A stretch of DNA of 64,000 nucleotides from Acanthacorydalis orientalis (GCA_034766995.1 CM068319.1:22079469-22143468), one strand, 5' to 3'. Counted from the stretch's first letter, positions 16,693-30,777 are shown. Numbers and translations: made by a program. Notes: generated by a model from the sequence alone, not told the origin.

Positions 16693-18050
16693 ACAAAACG
16701 TAATTGTAAAATCCAGTGTTTTAATATCTTTACTAAATTAAGATATTAATCAACATTTTTAACAACAAACATTTTCTGAAATCAAAATGTATAAAGACAT
16801 GTATCATATTTCGATATATCTCTACATATTTTTATGAGAACATCATGATATTTGTATCTCACAGAATAATTATATCAATTCTTGTGACTTAAAAATGTTC
16901 AACTCTTTTATTAGTTGAAACAGAACACAAAAACTTGATTATTTTTGAGGACCCCTAGTGACATAGTTTCACTTGAGTAACCATCAAAATTTCATAAACC
17001 TTTGTAAATAAAATTACTCTCTTTATGACTTGATATACACTAATATTACATATGTATATATATAATAGTCTTACTTATGTATTTTTGCTCTGAAAGACTT
17101 CAGAAGCTACTAATGTATTAATAGAATTATTTTATAATACATATTCGTCAGGTCCTAGATTATTCCCTCTTAAATTATTTTTGTTATCTTCAGACCAGAT
17201 TAAAAATTTTTCTATCTTTATTCCATTGAGGTATTTGCTTTGTCTCGTAAATAATGACTGTTATCATATATCATTAAGAGATTCTTGAAAGATTCAAATT
17301 CTGATATCGCTAGGTATAAATATAAAATGTATTATTAAAATACAAAAAAATCTATATAAATTGAACCAATTTACATGAACATCTATTTTATAGTATAAAG
17401 TTATCAAAAACTGCTCAAGATCAATTAATTTTATACGAGTACGTTAAATATTCAATGAATCTGTATTAAAAAAAATTGAACATAAGTAATTATATTAGTT
17501 TAATTTTATCTGCGGGCATTAAAGTTTGTTAATGAAATATAAGTATTTAGAAATAATTAAAATTAAGTAAATTCAACTGAAACAATTTACTTTAATAAAA
17601 AGGTATAAGCTGTATCCGAATTGTATCAATTAATCTGCAAGTTTGTGACTTTTAACTATAATGTTTTCAGATTTGTATTTTTTTTGGTATACTATTCATT
17701 TTATTAAAGATCCACAATTAAATTTCTATATTTAAAAATCACCTTTTTATAAATATTTTATACATATATAAGTGCTTTATGATTTTAATATGAATCATTG
17801 CCTGTTCACATGTATTTTCAACATGTTTTTGACAGTGTAGCATAAAATTTCAAGCAGTATTAGGTGACTTCTTTAAATATTCCATGAAATAGTATTGACA
17901 ATATAAAAAACATATAAGATTAAATATTCAACTGAAAATAAATGATACATGACGATGAAAACGTGTAAATACATGCACATACGTATATTTTTATGTTGTT
18001 TTTAAATGTTAATTATTTTTTAGAGATTAGGACATTGTAAACGGAAACTA
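15070..18050. other. AT-rich part of the Bar intron
   Basis: Arrays at 16368-16397 and 16603-16687. The rest is low-complexity AT-rich DNA without ORFs or element termini. Confidence 0.75.
16603..16687. repeat. (TA)n array
   Basis: About 85 bp of TA with one C interruption. Confidence 0.95.
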
Positions 18051-18059
18051 AAATATGTT

Positions 18060-18690
18060 AAGAATCTTTAATGTCGATTCGGAGACGAATATCTTAAAAA
18101 ATAAAAGAATATGTACGAATTTTCGAAACAGAAATTAAGTTGTACGGATGAAAAAAAAATGTAGTCCCGTGACGTAAACGCAAACATCAGCGGCGTAGCG
18201 TAGAAACGAAAGTGGTCAGCGCGATTGGCATAAAGTTTGCGTGCCGCACGGGCATATCGTGGCACTCGCGACTTCAAACTGCAGCGCAATTGAAAGCGGC
18301 CGCCGGAAGTATTTAGAAGCAGCTCTTATCTCTGATATATAATGTATGCTAAACTACCTTTAAGTGCTCGCAAATTAACCTCCAGACGGTTCGAATTCCC
18401 CGCCACAATATTTTATGCATGCATCGCACTCCTCTGTTGTGTGTATTCGTAATAGCGGTCATGACCGCCAGATGTCACGTCAATCGGCCGACGGACGGAC
18501 GTCGTGGAAATTGGATTTTGCGGAGTTATTTTCATTTCGAGGGAAATTACAATCAGATATTTATGGATTACGGGAACGACGGTGATCGATTTAAATACAG
18601 TTTTCGAGCAATACAGAGAATTCGAAAGGCACTAATACGAATTCACAGTTCATTTGAAATATTAAGTTTGTATAGGGTATGAAACAGAAT
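18060..18690. promoter_or_regulatory. Candidate conserved block in the Bar intron (largest)
   Basis: About 600 bp of CG-containing, microsatellite-free sequence (for example GCGGCCGCCGGAAG, CGGTTCGAATTCCCCGCC). One plus-strand ORF (18419-18682, 87 codons) starts with a hydrophobic, signal-like stretch but matches nothing I know. The opposite ORF 18068-18289 is equally plain. I favour regulatory DNA over a nested gene. Confidence 0.4.
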
Positions 18691-18860
18691 AACATTTCGA
18701 ATTCATTATAAAGATTATATCGTTTTTAAGAAGTTTTATTTTTAAATTTTTATTCAAAAATCCATTTATATCGTTGATTTAAACAGTAAGCGCAAAATTA
18801 GATTATTTTGAATGCAAAGTGTATTTAATTTAATTTAAAATTGTATATATTTTATATTAT

Positions 18861-18908
<48 letters not shown>

Positions 18909-19019
18909 GCTTGAACCAAATACAAATTACGTTTAGAGACATAAATAATAAAACTTTAACAACACATCGCACATTTGCATTTGAACATGTGTGACAAAAG
19001 CAAATCACATAAAACCATT

Positions 19020-19330
19020 AGGAAGGATGTCGTTTTATTTAACGCATGATTTATAACGTTTCCACGTTCTCATCTAAACACGAGTACAGACCAATACGTG
19101 TACGAATGATATATTTTTCAAGTGTTGCAACGAGGGTACTGCAAAACCAATTCAATTGAAGATCTTTATGTAGTCTTTCGAGTACTGCTCTACGCTGAAA
19201 AACAACCCAATAGATGAGAACGAAATGGATATATGAAACGACGTACACTTACAGACTTTCAGCTCTGTCATCGATGTATCGATACAGGTTTTTAGAATTC
19301 ACCGTGTCGAATTGTGGTTCTGCACAGTAA
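19020..19330. promoter_or_regulatory. Candidate conserved block in the Bar intron
   Basis: Non-repetitive, CG-containing stretch (ACGTTTCCACGTTCTC, GATGTATCGATACAGG) between simple-repeat regions. No credible coding frame. Confidence 0.3.
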
Positions 19331-19578
19331 TAAAATCATTTATCTATTTATTTGTCAAGGGTTTGAATATGTAATGGAAGGGTATACCGAATTGAATAAA
19401 TGTATTAACCACTACTTATAACATGACTATTTTATTATACGAGGGGATGAATTACTTAAGTGGTTGATATTGAATTCGATTCGTATTTGGGGATGAGTTT
19501 GTTTTGTTTTGTATAGTGTCGTTGAAAAAAGCAGTAAATTCTGAAATAAATTGATTTAATTTTTCACAGCGAATTTTA

Positions 19579-19595
19579 ACTACATACATGCATGC

Positions 19596-19670
<75 letters not shown>

Positions 19671-19679
19671 CATATATAG
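19579..19679. repeat. (CATA)n-(TA)n array
   Basis: CATGCATACATA-type tetranucleotides lead into about 70 bp of TA. Confidence 0.95.
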
Positions 19680-21064
19680 ATGCGTATCTTATTTCATATA
19701 AATAACATTGTGTATAATCATTGTTTAACAGTTTAGCTGTTTTGTTATAAAAATTCTAATAAAAATTGAGATTTAGTTCGGATAAAAATATTTTAAAAAT
19801 GAAAATCGTCCCATATATTATATTTATAACGACTAGAAAAGTGGCGCGATTGAAAAATTGACATTTATTATAGAAAATTAATTTTGAATTTTATTATCGA
19901 ATAACAAAGTAACATAATAGCTCTCTGTCGATGAACTTTATCAATAATAGTAATATTTTTTTAATTCAAGTTGCATTGCAGTAATTATTTTACTAAAAGT
20001 ATAGAAAAAATCTCACATTATTGTATCAAATATTCGATATATTTAATTGTAGATTATCTACGATATATGCCAATTTAATTTAATAATATTTTTTGTTTAA
20101 TGACTTTTTTAAAAATAAATACACAACAAATGTTGAAAATATCAATAATTAAAAGAAAAGTACTATTGATTTTTTTTTCTTTTAGAAAATCCATTTTGGT
20201 CATTAATAATTGTTTTTTGTACTGCTGTTACATTCTATTTTATAGATGAATTTTTCATTCATTTACTCCTAAAATATTTCTAATCATATTAGTTTTCAAA
20301 GAATGCTGTTATCACCACTTAAATATACATAAAAGAATCCAAATAATATGTTTTTAAACATTTTCAATCAGAAAAAAATATGTTGATTGCAGATGTGGAA
20401 AAATTAATTTGTGAAAAACACTTCAATCATATTAAGAATTATTTTTATGTTCGTACGATTGAAAATTGAGTAATCCAAATATTATTTGATTTCAAAAAGA
20501 GAAGAATAATCATGAAATTATTTTATACTTTCGATATTTGCTCAAATTTAACTAGTGATACTAATATACAATATTTTTATATTTTTAAAATTAATAAAAA
20601 ATGCCTCATAAACCATAAATTTAGAAAAATGCAATACGGATTTTACAAAAAAGCCTGTTTCATTATGTATAAAAAAATAATTTCGTATAAATATTTTTTT
20701 TTAAATGAAAACGCTTATAAATACTTCCTATATTTGATTAAACTATTATAAGTATTATTTTCTTTGGTGAAAAACATTATTTTTTTAATATAATTAATAT
20801 AATCACAGTTTATTTACCAGTCTAGATCTGTGAAAAGATAAACATTTTAAAGCATAAATAAAATTATTCTTCAAAAAAAGTATAATAACCTCTTAAACAA
20901 AAAAGTATTATAACATCTCAATATTTAAATAAACTGCGTAGTAATTATTAATAATAATACTAAGTATGAAAGGTTAAAAATAGCTGTAAAGAAAAATTGC
21001 AGTTATAATAATTATTAAGATTTGTAATATTCTTCAAAAACTTTCTTACAATAAAACACAATAT

Positions 21065-21125
<61 letters not shown>

Positions 21126-21179
21126 TTACTCTCAATAAAATTCACTGAACCGTCAAGTAATCACGATATCAAATTATAA

Positions 21180-21420
21180 CATTTGTACAAGTTTCTTTAC
21201 CCACAAGCAAATAAACTAGAACCATTAGCAATCATTCCTGACAAAAAGTCACCATAATGATTCCGTAATGTGATTATAATTTATGCCGTTTGCAATGAGA
21301 AGCTGCTGTACACGCGTACTTGAACATTGCTCGCTCGACATCGTGCAATTAAAGGAGAAAGATATGACATATCGTTCCGTGCGACTAGTTCAGTTATTGT
21401 CCCTACCAACATTTATATGT
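21180..21420. promoter_or_regulatory. Candidate conserved block in the Bar intron
   Basis: Dense block with GTGATTATAATTTATGCCGT (Hox/Abd-B-like TTTAT(G) core), GCAATGAGAAGCTGCTG and TACACGCGTACTTG. No ORF. Typical look of an insect developmental enhancer core. Confidence 0.42.
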
Positions 21421-21459
21421 GAAAAATTCAGTTAATATGTAGAATACAAACATCCATGC

Positions 21460-21485
21460 ACACACATATATATATATATATATAC

Positions 21486-21568
<83 letters not shown>

Positions 21569-21582
21569 CACACACACACATG
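21460..21582. repeat. (TA)n-(CA)n compound array
   Basis: Several TA blocks, interrupted by CAATTTTATA and GCATATA, ending in (CA)n. Confidence 0.95.
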
Positions 21583-21887
21583 TAGTACATATGTAGAAAC
21601 GTTTGTCTCTGCAGCTGCGTAATGTAATGTAAAATTATATCCATTATGACGTATTAACGCATTCTACGTATTAAAAAGTATTTCAGTGATATAAAAGGGG
21701 ACATGGTTTTGTTTCCTATTGGATACTTGTATTTGATTAATTTATTCGAACCAATACCGAGTCTTTAAAGCTTGTAAAATATATGCTTAGGAAACTAGTT
21801 GAAATTGTTAATATACATATGTATTTGTGTATAGTAATAATTGGTATGTACATTAACATAGTGTATATACAAATTCACACACACACA

Positions 21888-21925
<38 letters not shown>

Positions 21926-22074
21926 TTCGCAGTCTTCATTTTATATACATTTTTAAAATAATAATGAAAAAATAAGTAAACATTTAAAAAATCACAATAA
22001 CTAGGCTTCGAATTATATATGAGAATTCATATTGATATTTATACAAAAAATAATATTTTTTGTATCTACGCACT

Positions 22075-22460
22075 CCGAGGATGACGAGATTGTCATCAAA
22101 ATGCGCATAAGCAAGAATTTTTAAAAAATATCAATAATCATTTATTGAACATTTTTGATCGGCAAAAATTTGTAATTTGTGAGCTGAGAGTGAATTGATT
22201 TGTGATGTTAACGATAAATTATCACACTTTATCTGTAACCGTACATTGAAATGAAATCGTTCAAATAAAATGAAATTGATTCGGTCTGTTTTGTTTAGTA
22301 CTACTTAATAATACTTAGGAAATTAAGAATGTGGACCCGAAATGTATTTTTCATATTTTCCTAAGTAAATAATACTTAGGCAATTGAGAATGAGGACCCG
22401 GAATGTATTTTTTTTTTTTGTTTAAGGGGACGTCTTTATTGCTTATGCGCTTCATAATAA
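22075..22460. repeat. Unclassified repeat with 12-bp inverted ends and a 45-bp tandem duplication
   Basis: GCGCATAAGCAA (22103-22114) and TTGCTTATGCGC (22439-22450) are perfect inverted copies 348 bp apart. Inside, a unit of about 45 bp beginning AATAATACTTAGG and containing GGACCCG is present twice (22307-22351 and 22368-22412). TTTTCCTAAGTA lies between them as an inverted copy of the unit start. Before the left end, GATGACGAGATTGTCATC is a small hairpin. It may be a foldback element or a retroelement tail. Confidence 0.5.
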
Positions 22461-22493
22461 AAACATACGATAATAATTTCCATCGGTATAGAT

Positions 22494-22529
22494 ATTATTC
22501 TTCTTCTTATTATTAAGAAGAAGAATAAT
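22494..22529. repeat. Perfect 15-bp-arm hairpin
   Basis: ATTATTCTTCTTCTT and its exact complement are separated by ATTATT. It is simple in composition (TTC/GAA repeats), so it may be a microsatellite inversion. Confidence 0.75.
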
Positions 22530-23227
22530 AATAACAATTTTCTAAGAAATAATAACAAATTTACTTAATGACATTCTCTTACAATTTATCATTGTACCAA
22601 GTATATTCAAATTATTACAAGATTTGTTCCCATTTAGTCATACATATAAAAATAAAGATAAAGGATATAGATAATTGAGATATAGATAATATATATATAT
22701 ATACATATATATGTATATATATATATATAAAAGTAATAATTAAATAAAATAGTACATATCTGTATAATTAAAAATGAACAAATAATAAAATAGATATGTT
22801 TAGGACATAAAAATGAAAACCAAATATACAAGATTGTAATTTTGTGCTTCTACGTGTATTGACTTTATGCACTATCGATTTTAGATCCTGTCAGTTTATT
22901 CAAAATCTGTATTTTAATAATTTCTACCAAATTTACTGTATACACATACTAAAATTTTAATTTCATTTAGTATCTGGTTTGAAGTTATGGCATTGACAGA
23001 CAAATACACAAGCATATATCTACTTTCATTATAGTACAGTATAAAGAATATGATTGTTTACGAAAAAAATCCGTATATGTTTTAAAATAAAATAGTTCAA
23101 AAAGTTCTTCGATATCTTATGTTATCTGCAAGTTCACAAAAATTCATTTTACAAAGTTCGGTCTCGATAGATCAAAATGTGTAGGAATATATATGGAACT
23201 ATGGAATGTATAGTCATACAAATTGAC

Positions 23228-23282
<55 letters not shown>

Positions 23283-23286
23283 CACA

Positions 23287-23345
23287 CTAGGGGGATTTGC
23301 CCCCGGCTCCCTGCGCTCATCAAATCCCGGTCGCTGAGCTCGACC
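23287..23345 (-). mobile_element. Helitron-like 3' terminus
   Basis: A GC-rich island between (TA)n arrays. On the minus strand it reads GCGCAGGGAGCCGGGGGCAA then ATCCCCCTAG followed by T. A GGGGG/CCCCC hairpin with a CAAAT loop ends directly in CTAG and is followed by a T, the pattern of Helitron right ends (hairpin plus CTRR, inserted between A and T). The element body would extend to the right of 23345, where I cannot delimit it. A tRNA-derived SINE was considered but the boxes fit poorly. Confidence 0.5.
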
Positions 23346-23553
23346 ACTTGTTAATTATAAGCATGTACATGTAACCGAATAAAACAATAAACATATTTGG
23401 ATATTATAGAAACCTCGTCCCAAATAAATAAGTCGACCTCATGGATATATATATATATATATATATATGTTAGAATATCTATATAAACATACTGACAGAT
23501 AGATTATTTTTTGCAGTGTGTTGTTTTATAAAGTTTTTTGTGGTAATTTTGAT

Positions 23554-23594
<41 letters not shown>

Positions 23595-24399
23595 GGAATT
23601 AATTTGGTTTTATTTAAATTAGCTATTTATATTTGGTTTATTTATGCAAAAGTATTTACAACCAAAGAAATATATAATAATTCAAGATATAGTGAAATAT
23701 TTTATTCTTAAAATTCTTAATAATTTGATGATATGTAATCGTTAAAAAAGTATTTTTACATAAAATAACACTTTGGAAAAAAAGTTGCTAAGTTCAAATA
23801 AATTAACTTCATGTCAAATAGTAGTACATTTTCTATCTAGAAAAAATCTATTTTTTCATATAATTAAAATGTATAATTGTACACTGTTAAGAGTAGAAAT
23901 AAACAAGTAAATTTGTGCTCGAATTAATGATGCATTTTCGCTCTTACATGATGTATACAGTTTTTAATGTTAAATTAAGTGTAACAATAAGAAAATTAAT
24001 TATAATCATGTATATACGCAACAATATTCAAATTACTTTCGAAGTAAAAAAATGTAAAAATTTCCATAATTAATACAAATGCTTGATAATAGATGTATTC
24101 GTAGAATTTATAAGCAGTAATATAAGACTATAAGATACTGTAAGGAAGTTAAAAAAAGAAACATTCACAATTCAAGTTCTCAATTATTGACTATAAAAGT
24201 TTTACAGGTAAAATTATTTTATTCTAAATGCGTTATAATAATTTCTGGTAGTATTTTCCTTTTCTTATTCATGGATAATAATTATCAATGCGTTTGAAAA
24301 CACAATTCTTTCTATAACTACTAATATATAGTTAAGTGTATTACTAAATAAATCCACGTACTATTATATATTTTAAAGAATCGTCTAACATATTATTTG

Positions 24400-24660
24400 T
24401 TTTCCATCGATAAGTGTACTGAACAAAATCTCGAAAAATGCCCAAATAGACCGACCAACTTATTAAGATTACGGTCGACGTGGTCGGGTATATAATTGAA
24501 TGTCGGCGCCGTGGGCACACGTCAGCACTTTTGACGGCGCCTCCTCAAACAATTAGGTGACTAAATGATTTCAAACAAAAGCTTATGCCGCCGCTGCCAT
24601 TGCAATGAAGCCGGTCACAACGGTGTGTCTACGAGCGTCAGTAAAATGGAATATTGAAAA
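24400..24660. promoter_or_regulatory. Candidate conserved block in the Bar intron, 3 kb from the homeobox exon
   Basis: GC-rich for this window: GTCGGCGCCGTGGGCACACG, then AACAATTAGGTGACTAAATG and TATGCCGCCGCTGCCATTGC. No coding frame. The mix of CAATTA and GCCGCC words and its sharp borders support a conserved element. Confidence 0.45.
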
Positions 24661-25009
24661 TCACTCTTTTAAAACGATCCATTAAAAAATGTATGATTAA
24701 ACATTTTTTTTTTGTTGTTTAAGCCGCATTATATTTTGTAATTAGCAAAGTATTTATTTCCTTAATAGGATTGCAAATTGTTTTTCTTTTTTATAAAGTT
24801 TCGATTGTATTGAATAATAATTGGCTATAAACAGAAAATAATTTATTTCGAAATTGAGTTTTGATATATTTAAAACGGTACTGAAAATCAAACCGACATT
24901 AATTAAAATTAATCAGTTTAGTGTTTCAATATTTAAATAGTAATTTTGAAGACTATCTGCACATAAGTATATATTGAATACTTTTTACACTTTTAATTTA
25001 TATAATTTT

Positions 25010-25061
<52 letters not shown>

Positions 25062-25925
25062 TGCATTTTATCGATGGATATTTCTTATTTGAGAGAAATT
25101 TAAAATCTGAAAATAAATTAATTTTTAATTTCAGTATTGTTATTTTTTAATAACGTATTTTAAAGTTAATTATAATATTATTTTTGAAAAAGAAACTTTA
25201 TTTGAACGCTCGATTTAAAAATAAAATCTCTATAAACATTATTTAAAATTAATCACAACGTCTTTAGAATTATTTAAAAATAAATAAATAGCTGAAAAAA
25301 TGTTATTACCTCAAATCGGTTTTATTAATATTAGTTAATAACATTTTAACTTGCCGAATGGGAAAACGAAACTGTAATTCATTATTTAATAATCAGTTTT
25401 TTACATGCGACTTCTTATTAAAAATCAAAACGATATTAAGTCGGACCGTATACACTAAGATAAACAGTAAGCGGGCTCTCTTTAACAAAAACCACTGTGA
25501 CTAATAAGCCAATAGACTATAAGCATCCGTAAGAATCGCTTTGTGAGTGTTTGTCTTTTTTTAAATTCGACCGTTAAATTTGTTTTTTCCAATAGGTAAA
25601 AACTTGGATTGATTAAACATGTTTTTTTGTTTAATAAAATGATGTAGTAGAATTTTCTATTTTTTAAACTTTGACTTGTTACCAACAAAAGATTGATACC
25701 AATACGTCTGTACAAACATTATCCAATTAAACTGCTATCTCAATTATATTTTACTAGTATTTATAAAAATATAAATATACATATTAGTAGTCTATTATCA
25801 TCATATAAAAATTAAATGAATATAATTATTTGACTTTCAAAATTAAGTTGATACCATTTTAATTTTTATCGTTATAATTAAAATAAATATACTGAATATT
25901 TTATTCATACTTTGTACTATTTAAT

Positions 25926-25985
<60 letters not shown>

Positions 25986-27221
25986 GATATATTTTTATAT
26001 TGCATTTTCATAAAAAATTACAATTCTGCAATTAATATGAATTTAAACCTCTCACACATATTTCTACTTGTGAATTTGTAGATTAACGTATTTATCTGCA
26101 CTGAATTTCTCAACATAATTAAAATTTAATTTTAAAATATGGTATTAACATAAATTAAATATTTACATACTAATAAACGTACAGTTATATAAAGTCATAA
26201 TTTGTATACCTAATTTTTTTCTTATCAAACGTTAAAATTCACATTTAGATACAACTTAATGTTTAAATACATATTTTTGTGTTTTTATGAACAATTTACA
26301 TGAAAATTGTTTATTAAATATATTTAATTTTGAAACAGCTTGTTTTAAAATATTTTCAATGTTCCTTTTAAATAATATTTTTTTTAGAACGTGTATTTTT
26401 TCACAATTAATTTGAATTTTTGGTTTTATTAAATACTTATTTTGTATTTACTTTTAAATAATAATAATCATTAAATATAAGTATTGTTTTTATTAATTTG
26501 AATTAATATTAAAAAAATATCTAATATTTAATTATTCTGAATACTTGTATTTATATTACAAAAAAAAGAATAGTTTTTAAATAAAAAATATTTTAATTTG
26601 TTATTATATTTTACAGCTGAATTAATGTTAAATTAAGTAAATATTTTAAACAATACTATTTTTTGACAAGCTAAATCATTTTGAATCAAAAAAGTTCACA
26701 ATTTATGATACATATAAATGTACATAACCTTTTTTTAATCTTATAATATATATGATGTGATACACATTTAAGTAATTTTATATAAATCTGGAATTTGAAT
26801 TTTATAAAATATTTCTTTACAGATTTTAAATTCCACAAAACTGAACTCAAACTTATGACAAAATGGGCTACAAAAGAAATACTAGAAACATGTGTATGTC
26901 TACATCTCATCTTTTGGTAAGTGTAATACTTTTCGTTATTTGTTTGTGAAACTTTTATTAATACACAAATATTAATTAGTGATTGTCTATCACACTTAAA
27001 ATTTATTTATACGTAGACAATGCAGATAATTTAAAAAAAAATGCATTTACTAGCAAATAATTTTATCATATACAATTTATAAAATCGAATTAAGTTAATA
27101 CCAGAAAATGTTTTAATATGTATGTATTTATAGCGAGTGAGACATAGTATTGCATACAATGTAAAAAAAACATTCATAAAAAAATCAAAATATGTTTATT
27201 GAAAATATTTGTTAACACTTA

Positions 27222-27491
<270 letters not shown>

Positions 27492-28260
27492 TTACATATT
27501 GTCTCAATTTAAAATAGAAATGTGTTAAAATATTCAATTCCAGCAGATATTTAAATACTATATAGTAAATATTCTTTCAGTTAATGTTCATATATAATGT
27601 AGTTTACATTTTTTGCATGTTTACACAAAATATCACACACATCTATGAAATTAATTAAATAATAAAAAGTAATCTACTGATTTAGGAAACTAATAAAATA
27701 ATTTATGTTTCAACATACTTGTCCTAAATCTTTAAAGTTACTGACTATTTTTTTTATCATTTTCAATTTCTGACTGGCTAGAAATATTTTCTCCCAATAT
27801 TTTCAAACAAGTATTGTAACTAGGATAAAAAGGCATCTCTTATAAAGTCAGGTTGATACAATAAGAGAAGTACAGTATCATTTTAAAATGCCAATACTGA
27901 ATAATTTGAAAAAGTACACTGATATTTAAAATATAAACGTTTTATATTACAAATATTTTCAAGTGAATACATAAAGTGGCATCCTTCAATTTCTGCTTAA
28001 ACAAAATACAAAATAACACACTATAAGTTTTTTTCTATTCTCTGTTTCGATATAATATTAAACTTCAATTTAACTACCATTGATTTAAACAATGAAAATA
28101 AAAATGTGGCTTTTAAGAAGTTTCGGTTTCTATTAAATGTGAAACATCTGGAAAATATGTAAAATATTAGTTATGTTTTAATTTAATAACAGAAGTATGT
28201 TCTTCTTATTCTTAGTCTTATGCAAGATAGCTGGTTAATCTTTAAGATCGATTGAATATA

Positions 28261-28315
<55 letters not shown>

Positions 28316-28369
28316 TTATCAATACTTTATATTTAAACGATTGAGATGAACTCAATTGATGCATTTCTG

Positions 28370-28620
28370 AACGTTTAAATGTGACAAACAGTACAGCGAC
28401 GCCGCGAGACAACTCTGCAGCGTCGCGACGCCTGCCCCCGTGATTGGGCAGACATTTCCTTCCGGCCCTCCCACTTCGACGTTCGCAATCGATTCCCTCG
28501 CTTATTCTGCACAAACACAGAACCAGATACAAACAAATACTTGTACAATTGAAATTGTGTACACATCCATATAAAGCTGTCTGTCTATTTGTTGAAATAT
28601 TTATCTCTCGATTCACCTCT
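28370..28620. promoter_or_regulatory. Candidate conserved block just upstream of the homeobox exon
   Basis: Contains an imperfect GC-rich palindrome (CTGCAGCGTCGCGACGC) and lies 0.9 kb upstream of the exon acceptor. I tested it as the missing Bar exon: the minus-strand frames (such as GIDCERRSGRAGRKC) have no Bar features. It is bordered by (TA)n on both sides. Confidence 0.35.
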
Positions 28621-28630
28621 CTAAATCGTT

Positions 28631-28633
<3 letters not shown>

Positions 28634-28688
<55 letters not shown>

Positions 28689-28753
28689 TTATATATATAT
28701 AAATATATAATATGAGCTTATATATATATATATATAAATATATAATATGAGCT
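28634..28753. repeat. (TA)n array with a short duplicated flank
   Basis: TA tract followed by AAATATATAATATGAGCT, which occurs twice about 35 bp apart, each after a TA run. Confidence 0.9.
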
Positions 28754-29142
28754 ATAAATTAGAGAAGATAAACTTTGAAAGTGTATGTGAATGAGGGAAA
28801 CATCAGTTTAAAGAAGAAGATAAAAATCTGTACTCAAAAAATATTAAGTTGACTATGAAGACTTGATAAATATGCAAACGAAATTAGATTATAAAGATTT
28901 AAAACCTTGTAAAGGAAGTATTGTAAAATATTACAATAAAACGTGAACTATAAATAATAAGTGTACAAAGATACTTTATTATAAAATTATTAATATTTCA
29001 TTCGTAATAAAACGTATTATATATGTATATATATATAGAGAGAGAGAGATGGGATGGTTGGGAGAGGGAAAGGGGGAGAATGAGAGATAATTTTTAGTCT
29101 TTTATTTTTCAATGGAACGATTTTCAAAATTCATTAAACCTA

Positions 29143-29194
<52 letters not shown>

Positions 29195-29869
29195 ATATAA
29201 CACATATTCACTCATATGTAGGTATTTATAATGATAGTAAAATCTGGTGTATTAAAATACTACAAAAATGTCTAACTGAAAATGTAAAACTGAAAATAGT
29301 ATCTAAATTTATATAAGTATTGCAGCGTATATCCATTTATCCTTAAGAAAAACAGCAATCCTGTATAATAAACGTTACTCTTGAGTTCATTTATAAAACA
29401 ATTTTAAATAAAATTAGATTTAAATAATGAAATATATTTCTTAAAAAAACAACTAATAAAAATAAATAGATTCTTTTATTTTTAACATTCTACACATAAA
29501 TTCAGATATTCGACTATCAGAATTTACAATATTGGCTATGAATATCTCATACACTATGATACATTAAATATTAGAAATTCATTTTAACATCCAATTACTA
29601 TTAAATATATTTCATGGGATCCAGAACCTTTAATATAATATTTCATGGAAAAAGTAGTTATATTAACATTTTGATGGTATTTAACTTATTAGTATTCTCT
29701 AATAATCCGAACAGAAAGCATCGACTACATTTCTATTGAAAATTCATTAAATTATTATTTTATAAATTTATAATTTTGTGAATTTACAAAAAATTTTTTT
29801 TTAATTTTAATTTATGATTGTCACTTTAGTTCTAATTAATAATTAGAGTATATTTTAATAATTTATATA

Positions 29870-29878
29870 TATATATAT

Positions 29879-29946
<68 letters not shown>

Positions 29947-29960
29947 AGAGAGAGAGAGAA
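29870..29960. repeat. (TA)n-(TG)n-(GA)n compound array
   Basis: A long TA tract passes into TG and then GA repeats, one of several arrays with the same order in this window. Confidence 0.95.
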
Positions 29961-30229
29961 TAAAAATTTTGTTAACTTATTATGTTGTGTTAAAAAAATA
30001 TGTTAAATTCATTGCGTGAAACGAAAAACATAATTGAAATAGAATGTTTTTCTTTTTACTTAAAAAAACGTTAATTTTAAAATTATTTAAATGAAATTAT
30101 CATCATACGATCTTTCCCCTTCCTGAAACTGATTTACATTTTCATGTATCGAACATTTTATATGCAAACACTGTTCACTACCCCAATCTCTGAATCAAAA
30201 TTATTGTATAAACAAATATTATATGCTGA

Positions 30230-30680
30230 GTAAGTAAATAGAGCAGGTTACAGGTTATATAAATAACGTATCCCAGACAACTTCTGTATTGTACTCCGCC
30301 CTAGCTATGTTTAGTATTCCGCCCTGGTGGTCGATCTTCGACCCGTAGGGATGTGACATGACAGAAGTTCACTCCCTCACCCTTGACTTCGCCAACAAAC
30401 TTGGCTTTGCACTTTACGCGTAAAGCCGTGTTCACGTAAGTCCACACGCCTTTACTAGAAAAATGTGGTGCGTTGTTAAATCGATCCTATTGTAACACAT
30501 AATGTTATATAATTCACCTATTGTGACCGTATCAAAGCGCCCATTATGTTGTGAACGTAACAAGATTCATGTCAATCTATAAAAGTGAAATTTTCCACGT
30601 TTGGTCAAATTGGTCAGCATCGGTTTCCTGCCGTTCTTTGTCAAGTTTTTCTTATGAATATAAAATCAATTTCGATGTTA
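30230..30680. promoter_or_regulatory. Candidate conserved block upstream of the homeobox exon
   Basis: About 450 bp with TACTCCGCCCTAGC, TATTCCGCCCTGG (a repeated TNCTCCGCCCT-like word), CTTCGACCCGTAGG and TTTACGCGTAAAG (palindrome). No ORF of note. Repetition of the CCGCCCT word 25 bp apart suggests paired binding sites. Confidence 0.38.
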
Positions 30681-30738
30681 GAAATTGAATCAGGTTAGAG
30701 CATTTGTGACATTTTTATTGAACGAAACTTTTTTCTAA

Positions 30739-30777
<39 letters not shown>

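Noticed and set aside
23283..23347. tRNA gene or tRNA-derived SINE
   Set aside because: A T-arm-like hairpin exists, but there is no good A box, acceptor stem or anticodon arm. A Helitron end fits better.
28242..28616. Minus-strand ORFs considered as the missing Bar 5' exon
   Set aside because: No Bar N-terminal features, the tail is (TA)n-derived, and no phase-1 donor fits the exon at 27472.
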